From: a virus
Reading direction: 5' to 3' (one strand)
IMG/VR virus record: IMGVR_UViG_3300006922_000228
Coordinates: 1-21,322 of that record
DNA length: 21,322 nt
Shown: positions 7,110 through 13,894 of the stretch, piece after piece
Layout: each line of letters begins with the position of its first letter
How positions within the stretch are numbered: the first letter of the stretch is position 1
The notes under the pieces: generated by a model
What the model was told of the DNA's origin: nothing
What the model saw: the letters and a program-made list of their open reading frames with translations, nothing else
Database searches by the model: none
Program-made: the position numbers and the translations under genes

Positions 7110-8972
7110 ATGGATATAATAACTATAGATTTTGAAACCTATTATGATAGGGACTACTCTCTATCTAAAATGACAACTGAATCTTACATTAGAGACGAAA
7201 GGTTTGAGGTCATCGGGATGGCGGTTAAGGTAAATGACACACCAACACGTTGGTATAAAAATGTCCATGACGCTCTGGCTTCCGTAGACATGAGTAATTC
7301 TTGTATACTTGCACACAACACAATTTTTGATGGGTCTATACTTTCGTGGCACTACAACATTAATCCTAAGTTTTGGCTAGATACTATGTCTATGGCTAGA
7401 CCACTCCACAATGCAACTGTAGGTTGCTCGTTGGCTAATCTTTCCTCTATATATAAGGTAGGGAAAAAAGGAACTGAAGTTATCAATGCTTTAGGTAAAA
7501 GAGAGAAAGACTTTACTCCTAAAGAACTTGAGGACTATGCAAACTACTGTATTAATGATGTCGAACTAACTTACAAACTCTTTAAAATTCTAGTTAAAGA
7601 TTTTCCTAAGTCTGAACTTAAAGTTATAGACCAAACAATTAGAATGTACACCGAGCCACACATTGAACTTGACAAAAAACTTTTATGCAGCCACGCAGAG
7701 AAGATAAAGTCAGACAAACATAAACTTGTTGACAGTTTGGCTACTAAAATTGGAGCCCCACCTGAAAGCGTGGAAAAAATTTTGTCCTCTAATAATATGT
7801 TCGCAAAAATTTTGAAGAAACTTGGCGTGGAGCCACCGAAAAAAATTTCCGCCACAACAGGTAAAGAGACTTATGCATTTGCAAAGACAGACAAACAGCT
7901 TACGTCTCTAAGTCACCACGATAATCCAATCGTACGAGAACTTGTTGGAGCAAGATTGAATGTTAAGTCTACTATTGAACAGACAAGAGCTGAGAACTTA
8001 ATTAATGTAAGTGATAGAGGTAAATTACCAATCCTTTTAAATTATTATGGGGCTCATACAGGTAGGTTTAGTGGTGGGGATAAACTTAATTTACAGAACT
8101 TACCTCGTAATGGGGCTATTCGTAAAGCATTGACAGTACCAAAAGATAAAATGCTAATTGCCTGTGACTCATCACAGATTGAGGCTCGAATGGTTGCATA
8201 TATAAGCGGACAAAAAGATTTAATACAAGCATTTAAAGAAGGTAGAGATGTATACAGTGAATTTGCTAGTGAGATTTATAATAGGAAGATTACTAAAGAA
8301 GATAAACTAGAACGATTTGTAGGCAAGACTTGTATATTAGGGCTTGGTTATGGAATGGGGGCAGTAAAATTTAAAGATACCTTGGCATTAGGACAGGGTG
8401 GTATGTCAGTAGATATTGATATAAATGAGGCACAAAGAATTGTCAACTTGTATAGACAAAAAAACCATATGATTGTAATTTTCTGGGGAGTGTGTAATTA
8501 CGCATTGCGTGGGATACTACATAATAGGAAAGGCAGTATACATGATGACATGTTGGAATACGATTCTAGAGGAATCTTATTACCGAATGGACTTCGCATT
8601 AGATATCCAAAACTAAGGCGAACAGATAATGGGTTTGAATACATTTCTAACTCAAGAACTTATAAGAAACTACAACTTAATGGTACTCTTGAAGATAAGG
8701 AATGGACTAAAATCTATGGAGGAAAAGTGACTGAGAATATAGTACAAGCACTAGCAAGGTTAGTTATATCCGAACAGATGGTAGAACTAGGGAAAACACA
8801 CAAAGTTTTATTTCAAGTACATGATGAACTAATTTGTTTGGCTGACGCTAAAAACTATACAAAGACACAGAAACACGTTGAGACAATAATGTCTACTCCA
8901 CCTGGCTGGGCAGGCAATTTGCCTGTTGCATGTGAGAGTGGGGTGGGTAATAACTATGGAGATTGCAAATGA
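7110..8972 (+). CDS. DNA polymerase I (family A) with 3'-5' exonuclease
   Basis: A 620-residue replicative family A polymerase. The N-terminal exonuclease carries all three motifs: D7/E9 in IDFET, D74 in LAHNTIFD, and Y146/D150 in YCIND. Polymerase motif A is DSSQIEAR (D353), motif B runs through GKTCILGLGYGMG, and motif C is QVHDE (D572). No 5'-3' exonuclease domain is present, as usual for phage replicative enzymes. Aligned to E. coli Pol I motif B, the position of Phe762 is Leu (residue 410 here). That variant is known in many viral Pol A enzymes and is thought to affect speed and fidelity. An AGGGG site precedes the ATG. The enzyme would copy the phage genome with the primase-helicase and SSB encoded downstream. 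Confidence 0.97.
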   Translation: MDIITIDFETYYDRDYSLSKMTTESYIRDERFEVIGMAVKVNDTPTRWYKNVHDALASVDMSNSCILAHNTIFDGSILSWHYNINPKFWLDTMSMARPLHNATVGCSLANLSSIYKVGKKGTEVINALGKREKDFTPKELEDYANYCINDVELTYKLFKILVKDFPKSELKVIDQTIRMYTEPHIELDKKLLCSHAEKIKSDKHKLVDSLATKIGAPPESVEKILSSNNMFAKILKKLGVEPPKKISATTGKETYAFAKTDKQLTSLSHHDNPIVRELVGARLNVKSTIEQTRAENLINVSDRGKLPILLNYYGAHTGRFSGGDKLNLQNLPRNGAIRKALTVPKDKMLIACDSSQIEARMVAYISGQKDLIQAFKEGRDVYSEFASEIYNRKITKEDKLERFVGKTCILGLGYGMGAVKFKDTLALGQGGMSVDIDINEAQRIVNLYRQKNHMIVIFWGVCNYALRGILHNRKGSIHDDMLEYDSRGILLPNGLRIRYPKLRRTDNGFEYISNSRTYKKLQLNGTLEDKEWTKIYGGKVTENIVQALARLVISEQMVELGKTHKVLFQVHDELICLADAKNYTKTQKHVETIMSTPPGWAGNLPVACESGVGNNYGDCK

Positions 8973-9181
8973 CAACAAAAGAAAATGTAATGAAAATATT
9001 AGATGAAACAAAAAAAGTAGCAGAAGATAATGATGAAGTGACACATGTTTTTGTTTTGCTAAGAGTAGGTAATTCATATATTAGACATTCAACACAGATG
9101 GATGACACTATGAGTGAGTTAGGTAGGATTGATTTATTAAAGCATGATATAATTAATAGAATGAATCAACAACCAAAGTAA
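8969..9181 (+). CDS. Small hypothetical protein after Pol A
   Basis: A 70-residue protein whose ATG overlaps the polymerase stop (ATGA at 8969-8972). A TTG at 8963 in the same frame is possible but less likely. The predicted structure is helix, a short hydrophobic strand pair (HVFVLLRVG), then helix. No family recognised. The coupling to the polymerase gene and the TAATG junction with the nuclease gene suggest a replication-linked role, without direct evidence. Confidence 0.65.
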   Translation: MTTKENVMKILDETKKVAEDNDEVTHVFVLLRVGNSYIRHSTQMDDTMSELGRIDLLKHDIINRMNQQPK

Positions 9182-9843
9182 TGGAAAAACTTACACATAG
9201 CTATTCATCTATTAAGATGTTTGAACAATGCCCTAAAAGGTATCTACATCAGAGAATAAACAAAGATGTAAAAGATATGGGAAGTGAGGCTACTATATAT
9301 GGAGAGAGAGTACACAAGCAACTAGAAAATCGCTTGGCTCTCTCCGAGCCATTACCTAAAGAATCAATTAAGCACGAACAAGTTTGCAACACTATTGAAA
9401 AACTTACAGAAAATGCTGACTTGTATTTAGAACAACAGTTATGCCTTAATGAAAACCTTACACCAACAGGTTGGTATGACAATGACGCATGGTTACGCAG
9501 TATCCTAGATGTTCTTATCCTCAAAGATGACACAGCTATTATAATGGATTGGAAAACAGGTAAGAGGAGACCAGATTTTTTTCAGTTAGAACTGTTTGCA
9601 CTGCAAGTATTCAAGCACTATCCCAATATTAAAAAAGTTAAGTCTACTTTCGTATGGTTAAAGGAGGGTAAGATAGATACCGAGAACTTTAATCATGTCG
9701 ATACTAATATAATGTGGACTAATGTTTTATCAAAAATAGATAAGATTGACCAAGCCTATACATCTAATAACTTCCCAGCAAGACCAAGCGGTTTATGTAG
9801 GTATTGCCCAGCCAATAATATTTGCGAATATGCACGAATTTAA
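9181..9843 (+). CDS. PD-(D/E)XK nuclease, RecB/Cas4-like, with four cysteines
   Basis: A 220-residue nuclease of the PD-(D/E)XK superfamily. The motifs are H45 in GERVH, D110 in SILDVLI, D123 and K125 in IMDWKTG, and Q135 in the following QLELFAL helix. One Cys near the N-terminus (C17 in EQCPKRY) and three near the end (C206, C209, C215 in CRYCPANNIC) match the 4Fe-4S cluster layout of Cas4 and AddB-type nucleases. It probably acts as a DNA exonuclease in recombination, end processing or host DNA breakdown. Its start overlaps the previous stop (TAATG) with no clear ribosome site, so coupled re-initiation is likely. It forms a run with the VRR-NUC and helicase genes. No CRISPR array or other cas gene is present. 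Confidence 0.88.
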   Translation: MEKLTHSYSSIKMFEQCPKRYLHQRINKDVKDMGSEATIYGERVHKQLENRLALSEPLPKESIKHEQVCNTIEKLTENADLYLEQQLCLNENLTPTGWYDNDAWLRSILDVLILKDDTAIIMDWKTGKRRPDFFQLELFALQVFKHYPNIKKVKSTFVWLKEGKIDTENFNHVDTNIMWTNVLSKIDKIDQAYTSNNFPARPSGLCRYCPANNICEYARI

Positions 9844-9846
9844 TAC

Positions 9847-9872
9847 TTGACAACATTGTAAATATCTATAAT
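9847..9872 (+). promoter_or_regulatory. Possible sigma70-like promoter, short spacer
   Basis: A perfect TTGACA (9847-9852) and a perfect TATAAT (9867-9872) occur in the only gap between the two nuclease genes. The spacer is 14 bases, shorter than the usual 16-18, and the predicted transcript would begin inside the VRR-NUC gene. It might drive the helicase and later genes. Presence of the two hexamers is certain; promoter activity is doubtful. Confidence 0.3.
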
Positions 9873-10223
9873 ATGGCTAATACACCAGAGGGAAAAATTA
9901 AAAACAAACTTGACACCATGTTAAAGTCTCTGAAAAACTCTGGAGTGTGGTTTTATTCGCCACAATCAGGGATATATGGTAAGTCAGGTATACCTGATAG
10001 AGTTATTGTGGTTTGCGGTAGCTTTATTGGAGTAGAGTGTAAGGCGGACAGGACTAAGAAACCCACCGCCTTACAACTTAAGTGTATGAAAGATATTGAA
10101 ATGGCTAAAGGTAAATGTTTTGTTGTGTATGATGACAAAACTATTAACCAAGTTAAAACTTACATAGAGAAGATTATAGATGATAGTAGTAGAACAAGCA
10201 AAAGCATTAGCATTAAAACCTAA
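9873..10223 (+). CDS. VRR-NUC domain nuclease
   Basis: A 116-residue single-domain VRR-NUC protein, a PD-(D/E)XK-type nuclease. The key residues visible are E6 at the start of helix 1, the P41-D42 pair in GIPDRVIV, E55 and K57 in GVECKA, and Q68 in the following helix. VRR-NUC proteins cut branched DNA, and phage members often sit beside an SNF2-type helicase, exactly as here. The ATG at 9873 has no Shine-Dalgarno sequence and directly abuts a TATAAT hexamer. An in-frame TTG at 9822 inside the previous gene is an alternative start. The end overlaps the helicase gene by 44 bases. Confidence 0.88.
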   Translation: MANTPEGKIKNKLDTMLKSLKNSGVWFYSPQSGIYGKSGIPDRVIVVCGSFIGVECKADRTKKPTALQLKCMKDIEMAKGKCFVVYDDKTINQVKTYIEKIIDDSSRTSKSISIKT

Positions 10224-11733
10224 GTTTCCTAATAAAATTTTAGAGACTATTCCTGATTCCCGTGAATTAACGTACAACAACCACAAACTTGTTGTCACAC
10301 CTCATACCGTAGAGTCGGTTCAAATTTTGAAGAGAGTTGGTTTAAATGCTCCTAGTCCAATACTTTATTATTACGATTGGAGTGGGGAGTTTACTCCATA
10401 CCACCACCAGAAAATGACATCAGCATTTTTAACTATACATGACAAGGCGTTGGTGCTTAATGAAATAGGTACAGGTAAAACTCAATCAGCTTTATGGGCA
10501 TGCGACTACCTCATGGAAATAGGAAAGATTCGTAAGGTTTTAGTTATCTCACCATTGTCAACTTTAGAGAGAGTGTGGGGGGATAGTATATTTAAAAGTT
10601 TCCCACATAGACAAGCAGTAACTTTACATGGTACGAGTGCTAAAAGAAAACAACTATTAAAAACACAAGCGGATTTTTTTATTATTAATCACGATGGTTT
10701 CCAAATAATTGAACAAGAATGTAGAAACATGTTTGACGTTATCATTATAGATGAGGCAGCTGTGTTGCGAAACCCGTCTACTAATAGATTTAAAATTATT
10801 CGTAAGTTTATGGAAAGAGAAATCAATACAAGACTTTGGCTTATGACAGGTACACCTACACCTAATGACCCTACAGACGCATGGGCTTTAGCTAAACTTG
10901 TTGAGAGCCCATTTAATACTAAAACATATACAGCTTTTAGAGAATCGGTAATGCTTAAAATTAGTCAGTGGAAATGGGTACCAAGAGTTCAATCTATTGA
11001 TACAGTTAAACAAGTTTTATATCCATCAGTTAGATATACAAGAGATGAGTGCTTTGACCTACCAGAGACTGTGTTTCAAACTCGAAAGGTTGCTCTTACA
11101 TCAGACCAGACTAAACATTATAACAAAATGCTTAAACATTTTGCTACAGAATTAGAAGAAGAAGGAACAATTACTGCTGTTAACGAAGCAGTTAAACTAC
11201 AAAAACTTGTACAAATAAGTTGTGGTGTGGTGTACGGAGATGAAGGAGACCACATAGAAGTTGATTGTTCTCCAAGAGTTAACGTTGTTCAAGAAACAAT
11301 AGAACAAGTTGACGGTAAAGTTATAGTATTTGTACCTTTAACAGGTACATTAAGAATGTTAGAGAGAGCTCTCTCTAAACAATGGAGTGTTGCGGTAGTT
11401 AATGGAGAAGTATCAGCTACAAAAAGAAACAAAATATTTCATGACTTCCAAAACGCAGACAATCCTCACGTTCTTATTGCCCACCCAGCTACCATGGCAC
11501 ATGGACTTACTCTTACAAGAGCTAGTACTATCATATGGTATGGTCCTGTGACAAGCAATGAGCAATACATTCAAGCGAATGGAAGAATAGAAAGGATTGG
11601 TAAGAAACATGTATCAAACATTATACATATTGAGGCAACAGAGCTTGAGTATAAAATGTATGAACGGTTAAGGAGTAAACAGAAACTACAAGGTCTATTA
11701 CTAGACCTTATTAAGAAAGAGAGGAAAGAATGA
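10180..11733 (+). CDS. SNF2-family DEAD/DEAH-type helicase
   Basis: A 517-residue superfamily 2 helicase of the SNF2-like phage type. It carries a Q-like residue (Q77 in YHHQ), Walker A IGTGKT (96-101), motif Ia around LVISPLSTLERVW, motif II DEAA (191-194), motif III LMTGTP, and a C-terminal motif VI (QANGRIERIG) near residue 465. Such enzymes translocate on double-stranded DNA and can remodel forks or junctions. Adjacency to VRR-NUC suggests joint processing of branched DNA. The ATG lies within the previous gene, with a weak AGAGAAG site; later in-frame Met codons would cut into the helicase core. Its end overlaps the next gene by ATGA. A perfect 20-bp palindrome lies inside at 11359-11378. 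Confidence 0.93.
   Translation: MIVVEQAKALALKPKFPNKILETIPDSRELTYNNHKLVVTPHTVESVQILKRVGLNAPSPILYYYDWSGEFTPYHHQKMTSAFLTIHDKALVLNEIGTGKTQSALWACDYLMEIGKIRKVLVISPLSTLERVWGDSIFKSFPHRQAVTLHGTSAKRKQLLKTQADFFIINHDGFQIIEQECRNMFDVIIIDEAAVLRNPSTNRFKIIRKFMEREINTRLWLMTGTPTPNDPTDAWALAKLVESPFNTKTYTAFRESVMLKISQWKWVPRVQSIDTVKQVLYPSVRYTRDECFDLPETVFQTRKVALTSDQTKHYNKMLKHFATELEEEGTITAVNEAVKLQKLVQISCGVVYGDEGDHIEVDCSPRVNVVQETIEQVDGKVIVFVPLTGTLRMLERALSKQWSVAVVNGEVSATKRNKIFHDFQNADNPHVLIAHPATMAHGLTLTRASTIIWYGPVTSNEQYIQANGRIERIGKKHVSNIIHIEATELEYKMYERLRSKQKLQGLLLDLIKKERKE
11359..11378. repeat. Perfect 20-bp palindrome inside the helicase gene
   Basis: TTAGAGAGAG at 11359-11368 is followed directly by its exact reverse complement. 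It lies in coding sequence for MLERALSK. It has no loop, so it would suit a dimeric DNA-binding protein rather than an RNA hairpin. It may be chance arising from the codons used. Confidence 0.6.
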
Positions 11734-12134
11734 ACATACCTATAAACAAAGTTATAGATACATACCTTAAATTAAGAGGCGAGAAAGAAACTCTTGAATC
11801 TAAAACTAAAGAGAAAGTTAAAAGTATTAAAGAGCAAATGGCTAAACTAGAGGCATATATCAAAGAACAAGCAGATGAACAAGGCGTAGATTCTTTTAAG
11901 ACAGGCAATGGTACAGCGTTTTTAACTACTACTGATTTTGCACAAGTTGCAGATTGGGACGCAGTGCTTGAGTTTATAAAAGATAATGACGCTTTTGACT
12001 TACTAGAAAAGAGAGTTAGTAAGACAGCAGTTCGTGGTTATATAGAGGCTGATAAATCGGTACCATCAGGTATTAACTATGGTACTCGTATTGATGTCAA
12101 TGTAAGAAAACCAGTAAACAAAGTGGAAGATTAA
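11730..12134 (+). CDS. Phage coiled-coil protein of unknown function
   Basis: A 134-residue protein. Residues 10-50 form a strongly charged helix or coiled coil (KLRGEKETLESKTKEKVKSI). A compact domain follows with a GNGTAFLT strand, a WDAVLEFIKD helix, and a LEKRVSKTAVRGYIE segment. I recall similar proteins beside the SSB or helicase genes of many phages, some labelled Gam-like because of the coiled coil. I cannot confirm an end-binding function. It starts within the helicase stop (ATGA) after GAGGAAAG and ends in a TAATG junction. Expression is likely coupled with both neighbours. Confidence 0.75.
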   Translation: MNIPINKVIDTYLKLRGEKETLESKTKEKVKSIKEQMAKLEAYIKEQADEQGVDSFKTGNGTAFLTTTDFAQVADWDAVLEFIKDNDAFDLLEKRVSKTAVRGYIEADKSVPSGINYGTRIDVNVRKPVNKVED

Positions 12135-12805
12135 TGAGAAAAAAACTTTCAATAAAGAATTCTACTTTTGCTACCATCCGAGACGGTACATACGACAAAC
12201 TATCTGAAACAAGTTTAGATGTTGTATTCGTAGGGGCTAACCCAAATGTGTCTAAGATGTGGTACGAAAGTGAATGGTCAGACGATAGGGAGTCTACGAC
12301 TCCAGATTGTTTTTCCCTTGATGGTAAGGCACCTAACAAAGCTAGTGTGTCACCTCAGAATGATGTGTGTGCATTATGTCCACGCAACGCATGGGGTTCT
12401 AAGATAACACCTCAAGGGTACAAGGTTAAAGATTGCTCTGATATAAAAAGAGTAGCAGTTATCCTTGCTGACAAACCAAAAGAGGGTGTACATCTTTTGC
12501 ATATAACACCTTCATCTTTAAAAAATCTAAATACATATCATAAAACATTATCTATGAGAGGTATTGTTCCTGAGATATGTAGGACAACATTATGTTTTGA
12601 TGAGGAAGTTAGTTACCCAAGACTGAAATTTAAGTTCAGTGGGTTTAACAATGACAACATCCAGAAATATGTTGACACAATATTAGATTCTGAAGAAGTG
12701 AAGTTAGTTACGGGCGAGATATCTACACCAAAAACTACCGCAGATGATTTTGATTTTTCTGTTGAGGTAGGGTATTCAATCAATAACAAGTCGGAGGACT
12801 TATGA
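12134..12805 (+). CDS. Cys-rich protein of unknown function beside SSB
   Basis: A 223-residue protein with a cysteine set in residues 58-97: C59 in TPDCFS, the pair in VCALCPRNAWG, and one in VKDCSD. The spacing suggests a four-cysteine zinc or Fe-S site. The rest alternates strands and helices, including a VAVILADKP strand. I recall relatives in replication modules of Pol A phages, always unnamed. It starts in a TAATG overlap and ends in ATGA overlap with the SSB gene, so it is likely made along with SSB and could be part of the replisome or recombination complex. No catalytic motif was found. Confidence 0.75.
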   Translation: MRKKLSIKNSTFATIRDGTYDKLSETSLDVVFVGANPNVSKMWYESEWSDDRESTTPDCFSLDGKAPNKASVSPQNDVCALCPRNAWGSKITPQGYKVKDCSDIKRVAVILADKPKEGVHLLHITPSSLKNLNTYHKTLSMRGIVPEICRTTLCFDEEVSYPRLKFKFSGFNNDNIQKYVDTILDSEEVKLVTGEISTPKTTADDFDFSVEVGYSINNKSEDL

Positions 12806-13533
12806 AAATTACAACACCAGTGGGTATTGCTCACTATCCGTATATCAGTAAACCTGATACACAAGCAGTTGAGAAAGGGTATGCAAGTGTACCTATGTAC
12901 AAAGTAAACCTTTCTATACCGCAAGAAGAGGCCCAACCTTTAGTTAAATTAATTAAAGAGTTGCTCGTTGCTGGTATGAAATCTGAAAAAGATAAAAAAC
13001 CTAAAGCAAATTTAAAGCAAGCACCATTACCATTTAGTAATGAAGTAGATGAAGATGGGGAGGAAACAGGAAACATTATATTTAAGTTTAAATCTAAGTT
13101 TAAGCCTGCTGTATTTGATTCTAAGAAACAACCTATGATAGACCACAATATATTTGGTGGCTCAGAACTTAAAGTTGGGGGATTACTTGCATTTTATAGC
13201 TCGCCAGCTATTGGATGTGGTGTAACTCTAAGACTTCAAGCTGTGCAAGTTATTCAATATGTTGAAGGAACAGGTAGCGGAGCTGACAGTTTTGACTTTG
13301 AGGAAGAAGATGGGTTTGTGTCTGGTGCTGACCAGGCGGAATCAACAGAATCTCCAAACACACAGGAACAAGTTGATGTAAGCGTAAACATAGACGCAGC
13401 ACCTGCAGCAAAGGAAAAACCTAAAGCTAAACCTAAAGCTAAACCTGTACCTGTTGAAGAGCCTGAAGATGTACCTTCGACAACAACTAATGATGAGTTA
13501 GCTGCTGAAATAGCTAAACTTGTTGGGGAGTAA
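12802..13533 (+). CDS. ssb: Single-stranded DNA-binding protein (DUF2815/gp2.5-like)
   Basis: A 243-residue protein with an N-terminal OB-fold-like domain (about residues 1-155) matching the phage DUF2815 type. It opens KITTPVGIAHYPYISKPDT, has a central IIFKFKSKFKP strand, and ends with a GVTLRLQAVQVIQY strand. A long, low-complexity acidic tail follows, with a KPKA repeat and acidic C-terminal residues, as is common in SSBs that use the tail to recruit partners. GGAGG precedes the ATG, which overlaps the previous stop. It would coat single-stranded DNA during replication with Pol A and the primase-helicase. The gene symbol reflects function rather than homology to bacterial Ssb. Confidence 0.82.
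   Translation: MKITTPVGIAHYPYISKPDTQAVEKGYASVPMYKVNLSIPQEEAQPLVKLIKELLVAGMKSEKDKKPKANLKQAPLPFSNEVDEDGEETGNIIFKFKSKFKPAVFDSKKQPMIDHNIFGGSELKVGGLLAFYSSPAIGCGVTLRLQAVQVIQYVEGTGSGADSFDFEEEDGFVSGADQAESTESPNTQEQVDVSVNIDAAPAAKEKPKAKPKAKPVPVEEPEDVPSTTTNDELAAEIAKLVGE
13417..13446 (+). repeat. 12-bp tandem repeat in the SSB tail
   Basis: Two and a half copies of AAACCTAAAGCT are found at 13417-13428, 13429-13440 and 13441-13446. They encode KPKA KPKA KP in the flexible linker of the SSB. The exact nucleotide repetition suggests recent slippage or duplication. Confidence 0.85.
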
Positions 13534-13537
13534 ACTA

Positions 13538-13819
13538 ATGGCAAAGTTACCTCTAGATTTTAAAAGAGTAGAAGCTTTAAGGAAACACATGTTACTTACT
13601 ACAGGTAATATGGCTGAGATTCTAGAGGTATCTCGTATGACTTACTACGGATGGGTAAAAGGGAAATCTGTCCGTAGAAAAAACGATGAGAGAGTACGAG
13701 ATACTTTAAGGAAATTACTATCTGCTATGGAAAGCGGGTGGCCTATGCCTGAGATTATAGCTATGGAACAGAAACTTAGATTCAGAAGGCTTCTTGAGGT
13801 TTTAAAAGAAAAAGAATAG
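13538..13819 (+). CDS. Small helix-turn-helix DNA-binding protein
   Basis: A 93-residue basic protein with a central helix-turn-helix: TTGNMAEILEVSRMTYYGWV at about residues 25-44, similar to XRE/Cro-type domains. A basic segment follows (KGKSVRRKNDERVR), then C-terminal helices. Likely a phage transcription regulator or replication-associated DNA-binding protein. The ATG at 13538 follows GGGGAG; an in-frame alternative at 13520 would lie inside the SSB gene. It is the last gene before a 75-base gap leading to the primase-helicase, where its operator might lie. Confidence 0.8.
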   Translation: MAKLPLDFKRVEALRKHMLLTTGNMAEILEVSRMTYYGWVKGKSVRRKNDERVRDTLRKLLSAMESGWPMPEIIAMEQKLRFRRLLEVLKEKE

Positions 13820-13831
13820 TATAACAGAACG

Positions 13832-13872
13832 GGGTAGTTGCGTTTTTTACATTTAAGTTTTCACAGCTACCC
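13832..13872 (+). promoter_or_regulatory. Inverted repeat before the primase-helicase gene
   Basis: GGGTAGTTG (13832-13840) can pair with CAGCTACCC (13864-13872) in RNA, eight Watson-Crick pairs and one G-U, around a 23-base loop. A competing short hairpin, AGAACG (13825-13830) with CGTTTT (13841-13846), is followed by more T and resembles a weak terminator. The two cannot form together. The gap between the HTH gene and the primase start is the longest inside the replication module, so a regulatory role is plausible but unproven. Confidence 0.4.
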
Positions 13873-13894
13873 TTATGACAAAGGTAAATCAAAT

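Noticed and set aside
7571-7855. Minus-strand frame inside the polymerase gene
   Set aside because: It is fully contained in a gene with intact catalytic motifs and has no supporting signal.
9181-9843. CRISPR-Cas association for the Cas4-like nuclease
   Set aside because: No repeat-spacer array or other cas gene is present; phage RecB/Cas4-like nucleases occur on their own in replication modules.
13838-13894. TTG start extending the primase-helicase by 19 codons
   Set aside because: Poor ribosome-site spacing, translation through the inverted repeat, and a better ATG at 13895.
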